Shown here: positions 23,566 to 29,932 of the stretch, one piece after another
How positions within the stretch are numbered: position 1 is the stretch's first letter
How the letters are laid out: each line of letters opens with the position of its first letter
NCBI GenBank assembly: GCA_934133175.1
Contig: CAKPAX010000020.1
Location: forward strand, 1 to 29,932
Source of the DNA: an uncultured Clostridia bacterium
Lineage (GTDB): Bacteria; Bacillota; Clostridia; TANB77; CAG-508
Direction of reading: 5' to 3'
DNA: 29,932 bases
Program-made: the position numbers and the translations under genes
Notes under the pieces: model-generated
What the model was told of the DNA's origin: nothing
Database searches by the model: none
The model's input: only the letters and a program-made list of their open reading frames with translations

Positions 23566-25878
23566 ATGAAATACATAGACAAATTTTTGAAAAAATTAAA
23601 TACAGATAGAAATACATTTGCAACATTTATTTTAACATTAGTTACAGTATATATAGCAATTGATAGAATAGTTGAAATATTATTTATGATATTTACAGGT
23701 GTTTCAATTTCTTATTGGGGACCAATTAAATACACTTTAGCGTTAGCTTGCCCTATTTTTGCGTTTTTATTTTCTGGAAACTCATCTTTTGCGAAAGCTA
23801 AAAATGTTAAAGTCACCTTATTCTATACCTTTATAATTGGTTTATATATAATTGCACTTTCAATGTTTGTACAATGGTTTAATCAAGGATGTTGGCTACT
23901 TTTAATGGCTGTGCCAAATTATGTTGAAATAGTAACTAATTTTTCCGAATTAATTAGACCTGCTTTTACTTCACTTGCCTTGTATTTACCATTAGTTACA
24001 TTTTTCCCATTAATAAAATGGATTGTATTTGGTGTAAATGACAGTAAAGATATGATTCGTTCTGTTTGGGATTATGCTGGTATAAACTTAGCTGATAAAA
24101 CCCAAGGACATGGTCCTTATACTTGTGAAGTCTTTTTATTTAAAGATAAGGAAAAAAATAAAAGTGTTACAATTTCAGAGGCTAATAGATTTCTATCATT
24201 ATTAGTTTGTGGAGGTTCTGGTTCTGGAAAAACAGCATTAATTATTGAACCTATGATTGCAAGAGATATTGAGAAAAAACAATTTTTTAAAAATGTTTCT
24301 AAAGAATTAGGTTTTACTGCTTTAAAAACAAATATTGCAACCTTAGAATGTCCTTACTCTAATGAATATATAAATGAAAACTTTAATTTAAATATGATAA
24401 AACCAGCATTTGGTAAAGATACCCTTTACAAAGCTTTTATGAAAAAAATGATTTTATCAGATTCTTCTGAGATTGTTTATAGAAATTTAGGTCTTACATA
24501 TTTTACACCAGATGTTGAAACAATCTCTCACATGATTGATGTTTGTGATAATTATCATATTAAATATAATATTATAGACCCTTCAAATCCATCTTCAATT
24601 GGTTTAAATCCATTTGTTTATGATGACCCTTCAAAAATTGCTGTAACAATCTCTTCTGTTATTAAAGGTATGTATAATGATGCACATGAAGAATTGGAAG
24701 AAGCTTACAGAGAAGATGTTACAATTCAAGCAATTGAAAATGTAACAATATTATTAAAAGAAATGTATCCAAGATTAAATGAAGGTGCATTACCAAATAT
24801 AGAAGACTTATTAAAAATGCTTACAAATTTTGAATTAGTTGAAAAAATGTGTGAAATTTTAAAAACAAATGAAGAACTAGCAGAAAAATATAGTATACAA
24901 TTATCTTATTTTAAAAATAACTTCTATAAAAATGGAAAAGGCAAAGAAGAAACAGAAAATTTTGTTTATTCTGCAATTACTCAACTTGACAATTTATTAA
25001 GAATCCCTGGTATAAAAAACATATTATGTAACAGACATAATAATATAAACTTTGATAATGCTTTAAAAAATGGTGAAATAACTTTTGTATGCACAAGAAG
25101 AGGAGATTTAGGTATGACTGGTCATAAAGCTTTTGGATCATTCTTCCTTTTAGCTATGCAAAATTCTGTACTAAGAAGACCTGGTAGTGAAAAAACAAGA
25201 ATTCCTCATTTCCTTTATATTGATGAATTTTCAGATTTCATATCAAGATCAACAGAACCAATATTTACAATGTATCGTAAATATCGTGTAGGTACAGTTA
25301 TAACAATACAAAGTTTAACACAACTAGAAAGTTCTACATCTAAATATAATTATAAATCAACTATTCTTTCTAACTGTGCCAATAAAATACTTACAGGTGG
25401 ATCTACTCCAGAAGAACTTGATTGGTGGTCTACAGAACTTGGAGATAAAAGAGAATGGACTTACAAAAATAATATAGATGTTTCTAAACTAGAATATGAT
25501 TCTAAATATTCAGATGTAAAATGGGCTTGGGTTAAAAACTTTCCACCTTCAAAATTAGCAAATATTAGATTTAAAATGTGCGTTTATAAAATTAAAGATG
25601 ATTCTGGTAAAAACATTGTTGGTGAGGGTATGTTAAATTATTTAGATTCAAAATATAAGGAAGAACAAAAAGAAAAAATTTATGATTTTTCAAAATTTAA
25701 TAGCAATATTATAGATGACTCAAATGATGATGATAAAAAGAATAAATTTGATTTAAAACATATTAGTTTTAAAGATGAAAGAGATGAAATAAACCCTGTT
25801 CAAACAGATAATACTGATGCTACATTTTTATTTGATAATGAAGATGCAATATCAATTAATTTAAAGAAAAAGAAATAA
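23566..25878 (+). CDS. Orphan VirD4/TraG-type conjugative coupling ATPase
   Basis: VirD4/TraG ATPases sit in the membrane and feed DNA or protein substrates to a type IV secretion channel. The 770 residues have four or five N-terminal membrane helices (about 17-44, 55-72, 83-105 and 132-156). A large ATPase domain follows with Walker A GGSGSGKT (216-223) and Walker B FLYIDEF (549-555), then TIQSLTQLE near 581 with the family's conserved Gln. An insert of about 280 residues separates the Walker motifs. The C-terminal 100 residues are acidic and low complexity, then end in KKKK. AAAGGA precedes the ATG by 9 nt. No relaxase, VirB4, integrase or attachment repeats are nearby. Codon use looks native. 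Its substrate is unknown. Confidence 0.82.
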   Translation: MKYIDKFLKKLNTDRNTFATFILTLVTVYIAIDRIVEILFMIFTGVSISYWGPIKYTLALACPIFAFLFSGNSSFAKAKNVKVTLFYTFIIGLYIIALSMFVQWFNQGCWLLLMAVPNYVEIVTNFSELIRPAFTSLALYLPLVTFFPLIKWIVFGVNDSKDMIRSVWDYAGINLADKTQGHGPYTCEVFLFKDKEKNKSVTISEANRFLSLLVCGGSGSGKTALIIEPMIARDIEKKQFFKNVSKELGFTALKTNIATLECPYSNEYINENFNLNMIKPAFGKDTLYKAFMKKMILSDSSEIVYRNLGLTYFTPDVETISHMIDVCDNYHIKYNIIDPSNPSSIGLNPFVYDDPSKIAVTISSVIKGMYNDAHEELEEAYREDVTIQAIENVTILLKEMYPRLNEGALPNIEDLLKMLTNFELVEKMCEILKTNEELAEKYSIQLSYFKNNFYKNGKGKEETENFVYSAITQLDNLLRIPGIKNILCNRHNNINFDNALKNGEITFVCTRRGDLGMTGHKAFGSFFLLAMQNSVLRRPGSEKTRIPHFLYIDEFSDFISRSTEPIFTMYRKYRVGTVITIQSLTQLESSTSKYNYKSTILSNCANKILTGGSTPEELDWWSTELGDKREWTYKNNIDVSKLEYDSKYSDVKWAWVKNFPPSKLANIRFKMCVYKIKDDSGKNIVGEGMLNYLDSKYKEEQKEKIYDFSKFNSNIIDDSNDDDKKNKFDLKHISFKDERDEINPVQTDNTDATFLFDNEDAISINLKKKK

Positions 25879-25892
25879 ATCAAATTCCATAT

Positions 25893-25924
25893 AAAAAATC
25901 GATACTTTTTAGTATCGATTTTTT
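25893..25924. terminator. Bidirectional terminator between the VirD4-like gene and the transporter
   Basis: A perfect 14-bp stem (25893-25906 with 25911-25924) with a TTTT loop has an A-run on one side and a T-run on the other, and serves both convergent genes. It overlaps the last bases of the transporter frame. Confidence 0.85.
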
Positions 25925-26783
25925 ATATTTTAAATCCTATTAATTGTAGTATTATCCCTGCTATTACACCTACACAATATAATAATATAACAATTTTTAT
26001 ATTTTCTTTAATATTTTTATTTGTTTTAAATAATACAGCAAGTCCAACTCCGGCTCCTACAAATAATCCCGCAAGCATTGCTGAAACAGAAATAACATTT
26101 TCTAAGTATAATTGAGTTAATATTACAGATGATGCACAATTTGGAATTAATCCTATTAAACCAGAAAGTATTGGTGCAAGAACTGGATTGCTAGATACAA
26201 ATGTTGCTAAATTATCTTCACCTATAAAAAATATTAATGTATTTATTACAAATGTTATTAGAATTATAAATATAAAAATACTTAATGTATGTTTTAACGA
26301 TGATTTTAGAATTCCTTCTTCACAATGACAATGTTCATGTTTGCATATATCTTCTATTTTATCTTCCTCATTTTCTTCTTTTTTATTGCTTATTAATCTA
26401 ATTACTAAGTCAATTATAAATCCAGCAATTATTCCTACAACTAATTTTATTCCTAATATCTTTAATATAACATCAATTGAAACTGCTTCAGATAGTAGTA
26501 TTGGTATCATTTCATCAGAAGTTGTTAAATAAATTGATATTAAAGTTCCTAATGTAATAACTCTTGCTGAATAAAAATTTGTTGCAGCAACAGAAAATCC
26601 ACATTGTGGTAGTATTCCTAACAAACTTCCTATTAATGGTCCGAATTTGCCAGATTTTTCTATTGTTTCCTTTGTTTTATGACTTATTTTATGCTCTATA
26701 TACTCCATAATTAAATATGTAATAAATAAAAATGGCAGTAACTTTATAGAATCTATTAATGTTTCTTGTATAACCTCTAACAT
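25923..26783 (-). CDS. Putative manganese transporter (ArsP_2/DUF2899 family)
   Basis: Members of this family are multi-spanning permeases annotated as putative manganese exporters. The 286 residues form two similar halves. One centres on LPQCGFSVAATNFYSARVI (58-76) and the other on IPNCASSVILTQLYLENVI (213-231), an internal repeat typical of inverted-topology carriers. Each has about four membrane helices. Between them lies a charged cytoplasmic loop with a metal-ligand cluster CKHEHCHCEE (148-157). LTTSDEMIPILLS is a family signature. TAGGAG precedes the ATG. No yybP-ykoY-type riboswitch was recognised upstream. The family is confident; the ion is by homology only. Confidence 0.85.
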   Translation of the reverse strand: MLEVIQETLIDSIKLLPFLFITYLIMEYIEHKISHKTKETIEKSGKFGPLIGSLLGILPQCGFSVAATNFYSARVITLGTLISIYLTTSDEMIPILLSEAVSIDVILKILGIKLVVGIIAGFIIDLVIRLISNKKEENEEDKIEDICKHEHCHCEEGILKSSLKHTLSIFIFIILITFVINTLIFFIGEDNLATFVSSNPVLAPILSGLIGLIPNCASSVILTQLYLENVISVSAMLAGLFVGAGVGLAVLFKTNKNIKENIKIVILLYCVGVIAGIILQLIGFKI

Positions 26784-26818
26784 TTTCTTCTCCTATTTTT
26801 AATTTTTGTACAAATATT

Positions 26819-26847
26819 ATATTAACATATTTTTTTTTACTTTTCAA
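26819..26847 (-). promoter_or_regulatory. Candidate promoter of the transporter gene
   Basis: On the minus strand TTGAAA (26842-26847) and TAATAT (26819-26824) are 17 bp apart. The resulting leader is about 30 nt, too short for a riboswitch. Confidence 0.5.
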
Positions 26848-26868
26848 GTTAATGAGTATTAAAAGAAT

Positions 26869-26901
26869 AAAAGCAGAAAATTTTAATTATTTTCTGCTTT
26901 T
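26869..26901 (-). terminator. Terminator of the DUF2651-like gene
   Basis: A 13-bp perfect stem (26869-26881 with 26889-26901) lies just past the stop codon of the gene at 26926. T-rich sequence flanks both sides, so it may act in both directions. Confidence 0.75.
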
Positions 26902-26925
26902 ATTTTTAATATTTAATTAATTTAT

Positions 26926-27483
26926 TTAAAATCTCCTTCTGTAACATCCTCTAAAGCTACCTGTTCTTCCATTGTTAGAAACATTTGGAGTTACACTTGC
27001 ATTTAAAACCACATTTTCTGTATTTGAGGAATTACAATTGCAACAACATTCATCATCAATAATATTATCATCATCTTCTTCGTTAGCACTTCTTGAACAG
27101 TTACTACTTATTGTTAATAAATCATTCGAATTACCATTTCCACAATTACTGCTTATTGTTAATAAATTTGTTCCATTATCATTATTCTCTTGATTATTAC
27201 ATCTACATCTGCAACAATCATTTCTGTCATCAAATATTCCTCTTAATTTACAAGCTAATTTAACTAATAATGCTGTTATATATGCAATTATTGAATATAC
27301 TATAGTTGCTACAATTGCATATACCAATTGTGCTGTTGTTGCGACTGCAAAAGATACTATTAAATATATTGCAAAAAAAGTAACAGCCACTAATAATGGA
27401 TTCTTTAAAATTTTTTGTAATACTACAGCTAATATTATTGTAGCTAATGGTAAAGCAAAAAATATAAGTAAATTAATATTCAT
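26926..27483 (-). CDS. Membrane protein with DUF2651-like N-terminus and Cys-rich repeat tail
   Basis: The first 78 residues hold two or three hydrophobic helices and resemble the DUF2651 (YbeF) family (LLIFFALPLATIILAVVLQK). The remaining 107 residues are polar and cysteine-rich: CCRCRC near 90, two LLTISSNC repeats (about 106-113 and 121-128), an acidic run with CCCNCN near 148, and a basic end GCYRRRF. The clustered cysteines suggest cross-linking, as in spore coat proteins, or metal binding. AAAGGAG precedes the ATG. It follows truA with no clear terminator, so it may be cotranscribed. Function unknown; the DUF2651 match is from memory of the pattern. Confidence 0.65.
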   Translation of the reverse strand: MNINLLIFFALPLATIILAVVLQKILKNPLLVAVTFFAIYLIVSFAVATTAQLVYAIVATIVYSIIAYITALLVKLACKLRGIFDDRNDCCRCRCNNQENNDNGTNLLTISSNCGNGNSNDLLTISSNCSRSANEEDDDNIIDDECCCNCNSSNTENVVLNASVTPNVSNNGRTGSFRGCYRRRF

Positions 27484-27551
27484 AATCTTTTTCTCCTTTT
27501 TAGTTTAATTTACTATATTTTATGCTTTTTGCATTTTTATGTTACTATATG

Positions 27552-28292
27552 TTATTCATACTCTACATTTACTAAAAAAAGACCTTGTGGAGGAAGTGTT
27601 TTGCCTGCATTTTCTCTTCTCTGTTCTTTTATTATATTCAAAATTTCTTCTGGTTGTATTTTTCCTAATCCAACATCAACTAGTGTTCCAGCAATAATTC
27701 GTACCATATTATACAAAAAGCCATTACCTGTAAGTTCTATATAAACTCTTTCATTTTCATCATATACTTTTGCTTTGTATATTGTTCTAACACTACTTTT
27801 ACTACTTGTTCCGCTTGCTTTAAATGCTTTAAAATCATGTTCACCTTCAAAATATTTTACTGCTTCTTTCATTTTATCAACATCTAATTTTTGATTTATA
27901 TGACATTCTAAATTTCTATATATTGCTGATGGAAATTTACCATTATTAATTACATATCTATAAGTTTTCTTTTTACATGTTAATCTACTGTGAAACCTTT
28001 CATCTACTTCTTCTGCATCTTTTATAACAATAGATTTTTTTAATCTTGAATTTATTGCAATTGCCATTTTTTCTATTGGAATATTTGAATTTGTTTTAAA
28101 ATTTGCTACTTGTCCTAATGCATGAACTCCTGCATCAGTTCTCCCTGAAGCATTTAATTCAATATTTTCTTCTCCTGTTATTTCGCTTATTGCTCTTTCT
28201 ATTGTTCCTTGAATATTTAATTTATTAGGTTGTTTTTGCCAACCATTAAATTCCTTTCCATCATATTCTATTATTAATTTGATATTTCTCAT
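27552..28292 (-). CDS. truA: tRNA pseudouridine(38-40) synthase TruA
   Basis: TruA isomerises uridines 38-40 in the anticodon arm of tRNAs. The 246 residues are of normal length. The catalytic Asp53 is in SGRTDAGVHA, preceded by the opening IKLIIEYDGKEFNGWQKQP. Later landmarks are the Tyr in KKKTYRYVI, GTSSKSSVRTIY and the C-terminal FLYNMVRIIAGTLVDVG, with RENAGKTLPPQGLFL near the end. GGGAG precedes the ATG. In many Firmicutes truA lies by rplQ; here it is downstream of cdaA, from which a terminator separates it. Confidence 0.97.
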   Translation of the reverse strand: MRNIKLIIEYDGKEFNGWQKQPNKLNIQGTIERAISEITGEENIELNASGRTDAGVHALGQVANFKTNSNIPIEKMAIAINSRLKKSIVIKDAEEVDERFHSRLTCKKKTYRYVINNGKFPSAIYRNLECHINQKLDVDKMKEAVKYFEGEHDFKAFKASGTSSKSSVRTIYKAKVYDENERVYIELTGNGFLYNMVRIIAGTLVDVGLGKIQPEEILNIIKEQRRENAGKTLPPQGLFLVNVEYE

Positions 28293-28313
28293 TTTTTCTC
28301 CCTGTAAAAATAT

Positions 28314-28353
28314 AACTGTACTAAATTAAAATACTTTTTAACTTAGAACAGTT
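28314..28353 (-). terminator. Terminator of cdaA
   Basis: An 18-bp stem (28314-28331 with 28336-28353) with one mismatch and one G-U lies 11 nt after the cdaA stop and is followed by ATATTTTTAC on the minus strand. Confidence 0.7.
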
Positions 28354-28363
28354 TATATTTTGA

Positions 28364-29305
28364 TTATTTATTTTCTTCTTTTTGTTTTTTGTCATCTACA
28401 TTATTTTTATTTTTAAATTTATCTTTTATCTTTTTTAACTTTTCTTTACTTTTACTTTTATCTTGAACTAATCTCTTTGTTACAATATTAGTAATTAATA
28501 TTTTCTTTAACGTATCTTCCCTAACATCTGCAATTAATGTCCCATCTTTTGCAACAGAAATTTTTCCAGTTTCTTCTGATACAACAACTGCAATACTATC
28601 AGATTCTTTAGATATTCCTATTGCTGCTCTATGTCTTGTTCCTAATTCTTTTGCAATATCTTTATCTCCTGCAAGTGGAAGCATACATGCAGCTGCTGCA
28701 ATTTTGTTTTTACTTATTATAACTGCTCCATCGTGTAATGGTGTTTTAGGCACAAATATATTTACTAATAATTGAGGAGATATTTGTGAATCCATTATAA
28801 CTCCTGTTGAAATTATATCTTTAATTTCTATATCTCTTTCTATAACAATTAATGCACCAGTCTTTTCTTTTGCAAGTTCTGTTACAGCAATCACTATTTT
28901 ATATATGTCTTCCTTGGTTTTTGTTGCAATATCTTTATCTAGTCCAAAAAATTTAGTAAATTTATTGGTTCCTAATTGTTCTAATGCTCTTCTTAATTCT
29001 GGTTGAAAAATTATAAATATCAGTATTATTCCCCAATTCATTACTGTTGATAATATATAATTTAATATATTTAAATTTAGAAGTGAACTTAATGCTGTTG
29101 CAATTATTAAAAATGCTATTCCTTTAACTAATTGCCAAGCTCTTGAATCTTTTACTATTTTTAGCAAATGATATCCTAAAAATATAACAATTGATATATC
29201 TAATATTAAAGAAACTAATTTTATTGGATATTCTTGTAATGTTTGAATATATGTTAGTACTTTTTGCTCATAAAAAGTAGAAATTATATTATTTATATCT
29301 ATCAT
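28364..29305 (-). CDS. cdaA: Diadenylate cyclase CdaA (DacA)
   Basis: CdaA makes cyclic di-AMP from two ATP and controls potassium and osmolyte balance and cell-wall stress. The 313 residues show three N-terminal membrane helices (about 28-49, 57-77 and 82-100), a linker, and the DAC domain with DGA (192-194) and RHR (224-226), followed by AAIGISKESDSIAVVVSEETG. A Lys-rich tail (about 283-313) follows. A longer frame opens at a TTG (29335), but AGAGG lies 8 nt before the ATG at 29305, and the upstream part overlaps another gene. The usual partners cdaR and glmM are not adjacent; instead a 50-codon membrane-protein gene precedes it. Confidence 0.95.
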   Translation of the reverse strand: MIDINNIISTFYEQKVLTYIQTLQEYPIKLVSLILDISIVIFLGYHLLKIVKDSRAWQLVKGIAFLIIATALSSLLNLNILNYILSTVMNWGIILIFIIFQPELRRALEQLGTNKFTKFFGLDKDIATKTKEDIYKIVIAVTELAKEKTGALIVIERDIEIKDIISTGVIMDSQISPQLLVNIFVPKTPLHDGAVIISKNKIAAAACMLPLAGDKDIAKELGTRHRAAIGISKESDSIAVVVSEETGKISVAKDGTLIADVREDTLKKILITNIVTKRLVQDKSKSKEKLKKIKDKFKNKNNVDDKKQKEENK

Positions 29306-29327
29306 ATTTTTTACCTCTTTTTTACAT

Positions 29328-29480
29328 TTATCCAAATATTATAGCAAATATTAATGTTGAACATGTCGCTACAACCATTAATATAGCTAAAAATAGTGCC
29401 ATTCCTTTAACAAAAATTTGACCTTTATCTACATGTTTTGTTGTTTTTACTTTTTCTTGTTTTTCTTTATCTTTTTTCAT
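29328..29480 (-). CDS. 50-residue single-helix membrane microprotein upstream of cdaA
   Basis: A short gene supported by a strong AGGAGG site 7 nt before its ATG and a promoter at 29512-29539. The product begins MKKDKEKQEKVKTTKHVDKG, very basic, followed by one hydrophobic segment (about 23-49) with a single Cys and ending IIFG. It would sit in the membrane with the basic end in the cytosol. Its stop is 22 nt before the cdaA ATG, so the two share a transcript. No function is known to me. The layout resembles small single-helix families of Firmicutes such as DUF4044, but I cannot confirm membership. Confidence 0.75.
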   Translation of the reverse strand: MKKDKEKQEKVKTTKHVDKGQIFVKGMALFLAILMVVATCSTLIFAIIFG

Positions 29481-29511
29481 AAATCTACCTCCTAAAAGTT
29501 TTACCTCTTAT

Positions 29512-29539
29512 ATTATATCATACTAATCTTTCATTTCAA
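29512..29539 (-). promoter_or_regulatory. Promoter of the microprotein-cdaA unit
   Basis: On the minus strand TTGAAA (29534-29539) and TATAAT (29512-29517) are 16 bp apart, about 30 nt upstream of the microprotein start. Confidence 0.6.
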
Positions 29540-29575
29540 CAATTTTTGCAAATTATTATTTTGTAATTTTCTCCA

Positions 29576-29932
29576 TTATTTTATTATATCTATAATAGTC
29601 TTTGGTATTTCCTGTTCTTGTTTTGATATCTTAAATATATTCAATATTTCATCATATTTATTAGTTTCAGCTATTTTTTGATTTGAATATACCGTTGCTA
29701 ATATATCTCCATTTTTTACTTCATCAGCTATTTTTTTATTCAAGATAATTCCTACGGTATTATCAATATTATCTTCTTTTCTTATTCTTCCAGCTCCTAA
29801 ACCACATGCAAATTTTCCAATTTGTTCTGCATTTATTTCTTTAACATATCCATCTTTTTTAGATATTACTGGAGTTATATATTTTGCTTTTTCAAACTTT
29901 TCAGTATTTTCTAAGTAGGCTATATCTCCGCA
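29576..29932 (-). CDS. pdp: Pyrimidine-nucleoside phosphorylase, C-terminal part (cut by window edge)
   Basis: The last 118 codons of a gene that continues beyond the window. The enzyme cleaves uridine, thymidine or deoxyuridine with phosphate to the base and sugar phosphate. The visible part matches the PYNP C-terminal domain: GYVKEINAEQIGKFACGLGAGR, here read as GYVKEINAEQIG plus KFACGLGAGR, then KEDNIDNTVGIILNKKIADEVKNGD and LATVYSN. The active-site domain is not visible, so pdp cannot be firmly separated from deoA (thymidine phosphorylase). The stop is TAA at 29576-29578. No strong terminator is seen before the cdaA-unit promoter. Confidence 0.85.
   Translation of the reverse strand, partial: CGDIAYLENTEKFEKAKYITPVISKKDGYVKEINAEQIGKFACGLGAGRIRKEDNIDNTVGIILNKKIADEVKNGDILATVYSNQKIAETNKYDEILNIFKISKQEQEIPKTIIDIIK

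Noticed and set aside
23366..23626. Minus-strand 86-codon frame overlapping the infC promoter and the VirD4-like start
   Set aside because: It runs through a perfect-consensus promoter and the leader, has no ribosome-binding site, and has random-looking composition.
23566..25878. Integrative conjugative element around the VirD4-like gene
   Set aside because: Neighbours are core genes with native composition. No relaxase, integrase, VirB4 or direct-repeat att pair could be seen.
26784..26868. Manganese (yybP-ykoY) riboswitch upstream of the putative manganese transporter
   Set aside because: The predicted leader is only about 30 nt and no conserved loop pair was seen.
28364..29335. Longer cdaA starting at the TTG at 29335
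   Set aside because: It would overlap the microprotein gene's end. The ATG at 29305 has a properly spaced ribosome-binding site and matches the usual CdaA N-terminus length.

Overview
The window is a low-GC, AT-rich chromosomal segment from an endospore-forming Firmicute. It most likely comes from an uncultured, gut-type Clostridia lineage. The evidence is the spoVAC-spoVAD-spoVAE operon, a Gram-positive type IV pilus operon without a secretin gene, pilins of the clostridial KGITLVALV type, RNase J, CdaA, DUF951, and Firmicutes-style promoters, Shine-Dalgarno sites and intrinsic terminators. I saw no tRNA, rRNA, CRISPR array, integrase or transposase.

Layout. 1-1620: three hairpins, then a self-contained plus-strand purA-like gene with codon use unlike its neighbours. 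1660-2352: engB. 2368-6886 (minus): a small Cys-flanked membrane protein, a GC-rich structured repeat, DUF951 with gltX, and rnj. 7262-7629: an isolated small membrane-protein gene. 7673-8560 (minus): a ROK sugar kinase. 8642-18127 (minus): the type IV pilus operon, read as pilM-N fusion, pilO, a PilP-like protein, major pilin, prepilin peptidase, two minor pilins, pilB, pilT and pilC. 18274-19620 (minus): rsmB. 19716-21877 (plus): dodecin, spoVAC, spoVAD and spoVAE. 21876-22095: a second copy of the structured repeat, nested inside a longer inverted repeat. 22099-23461 (minus): infC-rpmI-rplT with a leader and a probable AUA start on infC. 23500-25924 (plus): an orphan VirD4/TraG-type ATPase. 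25923-29539 (minus): a putative manganese transporter, a DUF2651 Cys-rich protein, truA, cdaA and a newly found 50-codon membrane-protein gene. 29576-29932 (minus): the 3' end of a pyrimidine-nucleoside phosphorylase gene.

Most genes are housekeeping: translation (infC, rpmI, rplT, gltX, rsmB, truA, engB), RNA decay (rnj), c-di-AMP signalling (cdaA) and spore dipicolinate uptake (spoVA). The less ordinary items are the two-copy structured repeat with one covarying base pair, the dodecin gene leading the spoVA operon, the PilM-PilN fusion with unusual pilin and peptidase motifs, the divergent purA-like gene, the orphan coupling ATPase, and the microprotein gene just upstream of cdaA.

All calls were made by eye from sequence and motif memory. 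No similarity search, folding program or alignment was run. Several starts differ from the longest possible ORF because the ribosome-binding site decides them; this is stated in each entry.
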